From: Candidatus Omnitrophota bacterium
GTDB lineage: Bacteria; Omnitrophota; Gorgyraeia; Zapsychrales; Fredricksoniimonadaceae
Direction of reading: 5' to 3'
Assembly (NCBI GenBank): GCA_017987425.1
Contig: JAGNTT010000134.1
Span: forward strand, 1 to 5,366
DNA: 5,366 bases
Shown here: in pieces, positions 1 to 4,569 of the stretch
How the letters are laid out: each line of letters opens with the position of its first letter
Position numbering within the stretch: the first letter of the stretch is position 1
Notes under the pieces: model-generated
What the model was told of the DNA's origin: nothing
The model's input: only the letters and a program-made list of their open reading frames with translations
Databases searched by the model: none
Position numbers and translations under genes: made by a program

Positions 1-10
1 CGATTGATGA

Positions 11-1390
11 TTACATTTCCCCCAACGAAAATACAATCGGGGCCCCGTATTCACCGGCCGCAATCTCCGGGTAAGACTGCAAACGGTAAATCACTTTAAA
101 CTCCGCCGGCGACCCGTGAGAATCCGAATAAAACACCGGACGTTCACCTGTGCCGACGGGTACAAAATCCGGATCAAGAATACGACCCGAGAAATTTCCC
201 ACCATTTCCGTTTTCAAAGAAAAATGATCTTCCTTGATTTCATCCCCTTTGGGATCGACCAGTGGTGTTGCCACATTCTGCATCACCACATAAGGCTTTC
301 CCAGATTGGACGAAACCTTGACCGTCACTTCCTTGATCTGCGGCGGATCGAGCGGCAATATCCGCCCGAAACGCACACCCTGAGGAGGTAAAACAACTTC
401 AATATCAAAGACCGGTTCGACACGGATCTCAAAATCCAAGGGGACATCGCGGACGCCCGATGAAGATTCGACGGTCATCACCACGCGGCCGCGGTAAAAC
501 CCAGCTTTTAACTCTGCTGAATTTTGCGGATTGAATAAATAATGAACGACTAACTCTTCTTTAGTTTCTTTGGATTTATAAAGAAGTTCCCGCTTATGCC
601 CCAAAGACTCGGGCACAGCATGCAGATTGCCCTCCTGGCCGCCTTCAACAACAAATTGAATGACATCCCGGTCCAGCTCCCGGCCATCCTCACTTTGCGG
701 AAAATTCCGGACCTCTTGATAAACTCTCAATTCATCTCTCGCATTGCCTGAAAATGAAATCTTAATGCCATCTTCAATGCGGCTACGATGGGATGACTCC
801 AGATAAACTTTACTGGAATATTTGGCTCCTTCGACCGAAACTTTAAATCCGCCCGACGCCTCGAGATATACATTGAGAATAGCCTGGTCCTGACCGCCTC
901 CCAAAGAACGAACCGTATACGCGATACGGCCTATAAAATTTCCCGATGATCTGACCCGCGCGGGGTCCACTGTGTACGAAAGTGTCAGAGTGTCGCCTTG
1001 CCCATCGGGCGAGGAAGTAAATATCAATTGATCGGCCGATCCCAGAGGTTCATTCGATTGCGAATAAAGTGTTCCTGCAGCATTCGAACCGTTGACCGCG
1101 TAACTGCTGACCGCCAGCTCTCCCAAATGATTCTGCTGCTCATTGACCAGCGGATCCTGCAGGCGCTGAAAGACTTGGTACTGCCGGCCGTCATCCGACG
1201 AAATACGTAAACGAACGGATTTACCCCCATCCATGACCTTATCGACATGGCCGAAACGAAGCGTGTTTCCGCCGTCAACAGGATTGACGCTCAAGTGAAG
1301 CGCGGCTTCTACAGATACGGGATTAAATACGGTGATTAAACCTACGAAAAATACGAGTACAGCTACCCTTTTCACATAAACATGATACAT
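11..1390 (-). CDS. Secreted protein of three tandem beta-rich repeat units, family unknown
   Basis: A 459-residue exported protein that I do not recognise. Residues 1-29 are a signal peptide (KRVAVLVFFVGLITVF core, cleavage after VSVEA). The rest is three divergent copies of one unit of about 145 residues: roughly 30-180, 181-327 and 328-459. Matching landmarks are LRFGHV/VRFGRI (units 1 and 3), ISSDDGRQYQVFQ / DELRVYQ / VSSNLGKPYVVMQ with Q75, Q225 and Q371 in register, DPLV/TPLV, and near each unit end GNFIGRIAYTV / AGFYRGRVVMTV / AGEYGAPIVFSL. The alternating pattern and few cysteines suggest beta-sandwich domains on the cell surface or in the periplasm, perhaps like secreted fimbrial or coat-type domains; that is inference. 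There is no membrane anchor, lipobox or sorting motif. The start is uncertain: TTG 1432, ATG 1390 or GTG 1375 are in frame and none has an SD. ATG 1390 gives a normal signal peptide; GTG 1375 gives an even tidier one beginning M-K-R. Confidence 0.7.
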   Translation of the reverse strand: MYHVYVKRVAVLVFFVGLITVFNPVSVEAALHLSVNPVDGGNTLRFGHVDKVMDGGKSVRLRISSDDGRQYQVFQRLQDPLVNEQQNHLGELAVSSYAVNGSNAAGTLYSQSNEPLGSADQLIFTSSPDGQGDTLTLSYTVDPARVRSSGNFIGRIAYTVRSLGGGQDQAILNVYLEASGGFKVSVEGAKYSSKVYLESSHRSRIEDGIKISFSGNARDELRVYQEVRNFPQSEDGRELDRDVIQFVVEGGQEGNLHAVPESLGHKRELLYKSKETKEELVVHYLFNPQNSAELKAGFYRGRVVMTVESSSGVRDVPLDFEIRVEPVFDIEVVLPPQGVRFGRILPLDPPQIKEVTVKVSSNLGKPYVVMQNVATPLVDPKGDEIKEDHFSLKTEMVGNFSGRILDPDFVPVGTGERPVFYSDSHGSPAEFKVIYRLQSYPEIAAGEYGAPIVFSLGEM

Positions 1391-1411
1391 CGGATTGCGT
1401 AACGATGTCAA
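1382..1411 (-). promoter_or_regulatory. Candidate sigma70-type promoter for the three-repeat secreted protein
   Basis: On the minus strand, TTGACA (1411-1406, a perfect -35) is followed after 18 bases by TATCAT (1387-1382, five of six to the -10 consensus). Transcription would begin around 1375, exactly where an in-frame GTG starts a typical M-K-R signal peptide. The site sits just downstream of the VanZ stop, in the only gap before this gene. The match is good but found by eye and could be chance; if it is real, the ATG at 1390 cannot be the start used from this transcript. Confidence 0.35.
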
Positions 1412-1445
1412 ACACGGAAAATAAACAGGCAAAAGAGTAAAACCG

Positions 1446-2870
1446 TCAGACAGACGAAACAGGAGCAGACTTTGTGAGAAAACGAAAGAACACGCATCCT
1501 AAAATTCCGCCGACCAAGGCTAGAAGCACAACCGTCAGGTCGGCATAGCGCCCCACCCCGGTGATTTTGACCAATTCCAAGACGGCCGCAAAGAGCATAC
1601 AGGACAATGCCACTACCGAGAGAACTGCCAGCCTCGACAAATTGGGGCGGAAAACACGCAGACAAAACGTCAGCAAAAGCCCCAAAGGTAGGAACGCACC
1701 GACGTCTCTCAAAAGCCATAAGGTCATGGACAGATTCCTCATACCCAGCTGATTCTGAAAAGGAATGAGATTGGTTTGATAGAGCATTTTCTGTTCGATG
1801 GCCCTGAAAGAAAATTCAAACCTGTACGGAGCAAGCGCGGCAAAAAACAAAAACACAATATAGAACCCCGTGACCATCAAAAGAAAATCGTTCCGGTGGC
1901 GGTCGTTTTCAAACGAAGAATACCCTTCGAAATCCTGCAGCATGAACCATACGCGCGTGATGAGCCATCCGGCTGCCCCGGCCAGGAACGCAAACATCAG
2001 CATGCTGATATCGGTTGTGCGCGAATAGACAAAAATCTGGCCCAGCTCGCAAACGGCAGCAAGAGCCAGGCACATCAAAACCGGTGACGCCAGACTCAAA
2101 CGTCTTTTCAGGCCGCTCAGCAATGCGGTCAAGACACCGACGGGTAAAAGCCCGAGAAAAAGCCCTATCACAATGTCCGTATCATGTTTCCAGTGTTTGA
2201 AATGAAACAGCGGATCCAGAATCATACGGACCTGACCTTCCTTATCCGGATGAAATTTGGTGGAAATGTGAGACCAGTCGAACGACACATCAAACGGTAA
2301 AAAAGAGCTGATCACATAGACCGCCATATACAGAAATCGCATAGCGGCAACCGCATTGATCTTTGTGCTTGTCTGATTGTCCGGGTTAATTCCCAGGACA
2401 ACGGCGGGTCGCAATCCGAACACTTTGATGGCAACGACGCCTAGTTCAAAACCGAACAGAAACCCCAGAGTATTGGTGATCAGATCAAGCGGGTCGGGAT
2501 AACGGCCGATGAAATACTGGGCCACTTCCATGGACGCGCTCAATATAAAACCGGTAAGCAGCCAAAGTGTCAGAAACGCAGGCCGGCGGAACGATACAGC
2601 CAGCGATAAAAACAATCCAAGGGGAATATAAAAAAGGACATTCGTCGAAATATCCCCGAGGTTATGATAAGTAAAAGAATAGTCCAGCGACGGGCTGGAG
2701 AAAAGCTGCATGAATACGTTGGGCTTGAGTTTATATTTGGCGGATGCAACAGGAGAACAACTGGCAAAAACGATAAAACCGGTAAAAAGCAGCGTGACGG
2801 CGAGGAAAATGCGCGAGGCCAGCTTATCGGCGTTCTGCAGGATTTTAAAGTCTTGGCTGAATCGTCTCAT
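1446..2870 (-). CDS. Polytopic membrane protein with three VanZ-like units
   Basis: A 474-residue integral membrane protein with many hydrophobic segments. Unit 1 (about 71-149) is a clear VanZ domain: NVLFYIPLGLFLSL, then MEVAQYFIGRYPDPLDLITNTLG with E115, Q118, R123 and D129. Unit 2 (about 231-303) has GLFLGLLPVGVL then CELGQIFVYSRTTDISML (E275, Q278, R284, D287). Unit 3 (about 389-462) has DVGAFLPLGLLL then LELVKITGVGRYADLTV (E432, R441, D444; Q replaced by K). The lead-ins to units 2 and 3 also match (LPFDVSF and APYRFEF). VanZ proteins are linked to teicoplanin resistance by an unknown mechanism; most homologues have no known function, so none is assigned here. An in-frame TTG at 2909 would add 13 residues but lies in the intergenic inverted repeat. 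I prefer the ATG at 2870, although neither has a good SD. The stop is 55 bases before the ATG of the next gene. Confidence 0.85.
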   Translation of the reverse strand: MRRFSQDFKILQNADKLASRIFLAVTLLFTGFIVFASCSPVASAKYKLKPNVFMQLFSSPSLDYSFTYHNLGDISTNVLFYIPLGLFLSLAVSFRRPAFLTLWLLTGFILSASMEVAQYFIGRYPDPLDLITNTLGFLFGFELGVVAIKVFGLRPAVVLGINPDNQTSTKINAVAAMRFLYMAVYVISSFLPFDVSFDWSHISTKFHPDKEGQVRMILDPLFHFKHWKHDTDIVIGLFLGLLPVGVLTALLSGLKRRLSLASPVLMCLALAAVCELGQIFVYSRTTDISMLMFAFLAGAAGWLITRVWFMLQDFEGYSSFENDRHRNDFLLMVTGFYIVFLFFAALAPYRFEFSFRAIEQKMLYQTNLIPFQNQLGMRNLSMTLWLLRDVGAFLPLGLLLTFCLRVFRPNLSRLAVLSVVALSCMLFAAVLELVKITGVGRYADLTVVLLALVGGILGCVFFRFLTKSAPVSSV

Positions 2871-2899
2871 AGGCTGGACGGAAATAAAACACCAAAGCA

Positions 2900-3004
2900 C
2901 AAATGGCAAATCTCAAATTAAAGAACCAATAAGAAAGTCGAAATTCCAAAATGTTTAAATTTTACATTGAACCATGGTCATTTAATTTGCCACTTGTTCA
3001 TTTG
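2900..3004. repeat. AT-rich inverted-repeat element between the HIT and VanZ genes
   Basis: The left arm 2900-2928 and the reverse complement of the right arm 2975-3004 match at about 23 of 30 positions with one gap, including CAAATG, CAAATTAAA and ACCA blocks. The 46-base centre holds a second small dyad (AATGT at 2950-2954 against ACATT at 2964-2968). The whole is AT-rich compared with the flanking genes and codes for nothing convincing. The shape resembles a short non-autonomous palindromic repeat (MITE- or REP-like). Its left arm covers the TTG at 2909 that would otherwise extend the VanZ gene. Confidence 0.65.
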
Positions 3005-3014
3005 AATTTTCTCC

Positions 3015-3032
3015 TCCGTCAGGCCTGACGGA
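3015..3032. repeat. 18-bp perfect palindrome across the HIT stop codon
   Basis: TCCGTCAGGCCTGACGGA is identical to its own reverse complement and contains the TGA stop of the HIT gene (3021-3019). It has no central spacer and no following T-run on the minus strand (GGAGAAAATT follows), so a standard terminator is unlikely. It directly adjoins the AT-rich inverted-repeat element and may be part of the same composite repeat, or a binding site for a dimeric protein. Confidence 0.6.
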
Positions 3033-3405
3033 TTTTCTCCGCCAGCTTCGACAATTCCTCGGGAGACGCCGCTTTGGCCCTGGCAAACGTCAGATCTCCG
3101 GTGCTTGTGATGGGAACGAGATGCACATGCGCATGAGGGACTTCCAGCCCGGCCACCATGATGCCGACACGCTGGCATTCCACCGATTTGCCGATTTTAT
3201 GGGCGACTTTCTTGGCAAAAACCATAAGCCCGGCGAGAAGTTCGTCGTCGACATCAAAAATGTAATCGATTTCTTTTTTGGTGATAACCAGCGTGTGACC
3301 AGGATTGATGGGACGAATATCGAGAAAGGCCAGATATTGATCGTCTTCCATGATCTTGTGGCATGGAATTTCACCACGGACAATCTTCGTAAAAAGCGAC
3401 GGCAT
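3019..3405 (-). CDS. HIT family protein (histidine-triad nucleotide hydrolase/transferase)
   Basis: A 128-residue cytosolic protein with the histidine triad H91-A-H93-V-H95-L-V-P, the catalytic motif of HIT enzymes, which hydrolyse or transfer nucleoside phosphates through a histidine-nucleotidyl intermediate. Other family marks are FTKIVRGEIPCHKI at 5-18, LDIRPINPGHTLVI at 29-42 (H37) and the helix LLAGLMVFAKKVA. The N-terminal zinc-binding CxxC of many HIT proteins is absent (SLFTKI), and the usual N-x-G...G-Q run before the triad is replaced by VAGLEVPHAHVH. This fits a subfamily I associate with Bacteroidota-type HIT proteins. Length is normal for HinT/HIT proteins. The ATG has an SD (GAGGAG) five bases upstream, located just after and overlapping the ACT gene stop region. 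The TGA stop lies inside an 18-bp perfect palindrome. The physiological substrate is not predictable; AMP-lysine or dinucleotide hydrolysis is typical of relatives. Confidence 0.95.
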   Translation of the reverse strand: MPSLFTKIVRGEIPCHKIMEDDQYLAFLDIRPINPGHTLVITKKEIDYIFDVDDELLAGLMVFAKKVAHKIGKSVECQRVGIMVAGLEVPHAHVHLVPITSTGDLTFARAKAASPEELSKLAEKIRQA

Positions 3406-3416
3406 AATCTCTCCTC

Positions 3417-3818
3417 TTATGTACGGATGGCCAGCAACAGGGACTGGTTGTCTTCCGAGATCATCACGACACGGCTGATGATCCCTTCTTTTTCCACGCT
3501 GCCGTAAAGAAATGTCAGGTCGATGCCGGCCTGGGCGATTTTGGTGGTCACCTTTTGCAAAGCCCCCGGTTTATTGCCCAGCGTCACCAGGACCACTTTT
3601 TCCTCACGGACTTCGTATTTCTTAGCTTTTAAAAGTTTTTTCGCCTCAGCGTTATTTTCGGTCACGAACACAATATGTCCGACATTGTCAACGGCATAGG
3701 CACTGATCGCGATCAGATTGATATTTGATGCAGAAATGACACTGCTGATCTCCGCCAAAGTACCCACTTTGTTATTGACCGTAATCATCAGCTGGGAATC
3801 CAGAAGGGCATTGATCAT
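3417..3818 (-). CDS. Stand-alone tandem ACT-domain protein
   Basis: A 133-residue soluble protein consisting almost wholly of two ACT domains: residues 11-68 (VNNKVGTLAEISSVISASNI, then the strand HIVFVTEN) and 74-132 (LGNKPGALQKVTTKIAQAGI, then the strand RVVMISED). Both carry the glycine (G19 and G85) in the strand-to-helix turn where ACT domains bind small ligands, usually amino acids. No catalytic or DNA-binding domain is attached, so it is probably a sensor or a regulatory subunit, resembling the COG4747-type ACT-pair proteins. The frame stays open upstream to 4055, but the extra residues would run through the hairpin gap and the 3' end of ydbL. The ATG at 3818 has an ideal SD (AAGGAG, five bases away) and places the first ACT domain at the N-terminus, so I chose it. 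The HIT gene starts 11 bases after the TAA stop, suggesting co-transcription. The ligand cannot be read from the sequence. Confidence 0.88.
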   Translation of the reverse strand: MINALLDSQLMITVNNKVGTLAEISSVISASNINLIAISAYAVDNVGHIVFVTENNAEAKKLLKAKKYEVREEKVVLVTLGNKPGALQKVTTKIAQAGIDLTFLYGSVEKEGIISRVVMISEDNQSLLLAIRT

Positions 3819-3823
3819 AGCAA

Positions 3824-3829
3824 CTCCTT
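3824..3829 (-). promoter_or_regulatory. Shine-Dalgarno that sets the ACT gene start
   Basis: The minus strand reads AAGGAG, then five bases (TTGCT), then the ATG at 3818. This decides between the 133-residue ACT protein and the much longer open frame that runs up to 4055 through the hairpin and the end of ydbL. Confidence 0.85.
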
Positions 3830-3841
3830 TTTTAAAGCACA

Positions 3842-3905
3842 CAAGAACACATGTGCACAGGAGCACAAAGAACTCAAGTAAACCTGTGCCCGCCATGTGC
3901 TCTTG
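3842..3905. repeat. Long imperfect inverted repeat (hairpin) between ydbL and the ACT gene
   Basis: The arms 3842-3853 (CAAGAACACATG) and 3894-3905 (CATGTGCTCTTG) pair over 12 positions, with one G-T pair in the minus-strand RNA. Further in, 3855-3861 (GCACAGG) pairs perfectly with 3883-3889 (CCTGTGC). A 1-by-4-base internal loop separates the two helices, and a 21-base loop closes the structure. The upper flank adds heptamer-like units on the minus strand (CACAAGA, CACAAGT, CGCAAGA). There is no U-run after the stem on the minus strand (it reads TGTGCTTTAAAAAAGGAG), so it does not look like an intrinsic terminator. It may be a dispersed palindromic repeat or an RNA processing/stabilising structure in the polycistronic message. 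Confidence 0.7.
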
Positions 3906-3924
3906 CGACTTGTGTCTTGTGATC

Positions 3925-4344
3925 TCACTTTTTAACCCAAGCGCCGGATTCATTCTGGATCGAATCACCGGATGCGGCCTTGTCCCGCTGGACCTGGGCA
4001 AATACTTTCTCGACGGTGGATAACGCGTCTCCCGGAAGTCCGTTCTGCGCGACAATCGTCTTGTAGATCGTATTACGGTCGCTGTTCTCGGCGCTCACTA
4101 AACCTTCTGCGCCAACGCCTCCACCGCTTAAGACTTCGACATACCCCTTGTTGTTTTCTCCGACCTTGCCCGCAGCTTTCAAAGCCGACAGCTGTTCAAA
4201 CCTGCCGCGGCGGGAATCGAGAGCGGACTTCACTTCAGGCGTCATTTCCTTGATGTCATAGGACGCGGCCAAAAGGCTCGGACACACTGAAAGAGCCATC
4301 ATCAGAACAAAAACGAAATTAAACAGCTTTGGTGTGATTCTCAT
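3925..4344 (-). CDS. ydbL: YdbL family (DUF1318) periplasmic protein
   Basis: A 139-residue secreted protein with a signal peptide at residues 1-27 (LFNFVFVLMMALSV core, cleavage near SLLAA). The mature part shows the features of the DUF1318/YdbL family: an arginine-rich helix RRGRFEQLSALKAAGKVGE (45-63), then KGYVEVL, then the conserved AENSDRNTIYKTIAxx-like helix (actual residues AENSDRNTIYKTIVAQ, 85-100), a helix VEKVFAQVQRDKA, and a C-terminal GDSIQNESGAWVKK ending like other members (G-x-W-x-K). In E. coli, YdbL is the periplasmic partner encoded with YdbH and YnbE, and is proposed to help or regulate assembly of the YdbH-YnbE bridge. The ATG follows the ynbE stop with no gap. Its SD (AGGAGGA, six bases upstream) lies inside the last ynbE codons, so translation of the two is probably coupled. 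A 106-base gap with a large hairpin follows. Confidence 0.87.
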   Translation of the reverse strand: MRITPKLFNFVFVLMMALSVCPSLLAASYDIKEMTPEVKSALDSRRGRFEQLSALKAAGKVGENNKGYVEVLSGGGVGAEGLVSAENSDRNTIYKTIVAQNGLPGDALSTVEKVFAQVQRDKAASGDSIQNESGAWVKK

Positions 4345-4557
4345 TTATTTTCCTCCTGTAGGAGCGGCGTTCGGCGCTCCGCTGACATAATCTTCGATAT
4401 TGGTGGCTGTTTTTTCCAATCCTCTAATGTCCACTGTAATATGCGCGTTAATTGTGATGGGACGGTTGGGATCGCCGACAGCTTTCACTGTGCACCCCTG
4501 CGCCGCCGCACATATAAGCATCACCATTAAGATGCCTGCCAAGTTATTTTTTACCAT
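4345..4557 (-). CDS. ynbE: YnbE-like small outer-membrane lipoprotein
   Basis: A 70-residue protein with a lipoprotein signal: a hydrophobic stretch at residues 6-19 followed by A-Q-G-C, with the lipidated cysteine at 22. Glutamine at -2 of the lipobox is unusual, but -1 Gly and +1 Cys fit. The mature part opens with a polar stretch and then PNRPITINAHITVDI (residues 30-44), which closely resembles the PITIN-type strand I recall from the YnbE family. In E. coli this short strand is thought to extend the beta-groove of YdbH at the outer membrane. The tail (NIEDYVSGAPNAAPTGGK) is low-complexity, and the protein is slightly longer than E. coli YnbE (about 60 residues). The ATG start is fixed by a strong SD, AGGAGG, four bases upstream. 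It starts 12 bases after the ydbH-like stop, and its own TAA directly abuts the ATG of the next gene, so the three are surely co-transcribed. Confidence 0.82.
   Translation of the reverse strand: MVKNNLAGILMVMLICAAAQGCTVKAVGDPNRPITINAHITVDIRGLEKTATNIEDYVSGAPNAAPTGGK
4351..4357 (-). promoter_or_regulatory. Shine-Dalgarno of ydbL embedded in the ynbE 3' end
   Basis: AGGAGGA on the minus strand encodes part of the ynbE tail (T-G-G-K) and lies six bases before the ydbL ATG. The ynbE TAA is immediately followed by that ATG. This is the arrangement expected for translational coupling, keeping the lipoprotein and its periplasmic partner in fixed proportion. Confidence 0.75.
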
Positions 4558-4569
4558 GTATCCTCCTGA

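Noticed and set aside
1391..1432. TTG start at 1432 for the secreted protein
   Set aside because: No SD, and it places 14 extra residues ahead of an otherwise normal signal peptide; not fully excluded.
1408..1719. Minus-strand frame of 103 codons inside the VanZ gene
   Set aside because: It overlaps the third VanZ-like unit in another frame and has no independent support.
2871..2909. TTG start at 2909 for the VanZ-like protein
   Set aside because: It lies in the left arm of the AT-rich inverted repeat, has no SD, and adds residues unlike a membrane-protein N-terminus.
2881..2925. Promoter for the VanZ gene (TTGCCA ... TATTTC)
   Set aside because: The -10 match is poor and the region is AT-rich repeat sequence where such matches arise by chance.
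3121..3507. Plus-strand open frame of 128 codons opposite the HIT and ACT genes
   Set aside because: It is antisense to two well-supported genes, the product is rich in His/Arg/Asp with no family resemblance, and there is no SD or operon context.
3842..3905. Intrinsic terminator after ydbL
   Set aside because: The stem is long, but no U-run follows it on the minus strand and the loop is large; described as a repeat or RNA structure instead.
3819..4055. N-terminal extension of the ACT protein to 212 residues
   Set aside because: It would read through the hairpin and the 3' end of ydbL in another frame; the ATG at 3818 has an ideal SD and gives a complete tandem ACT protein.
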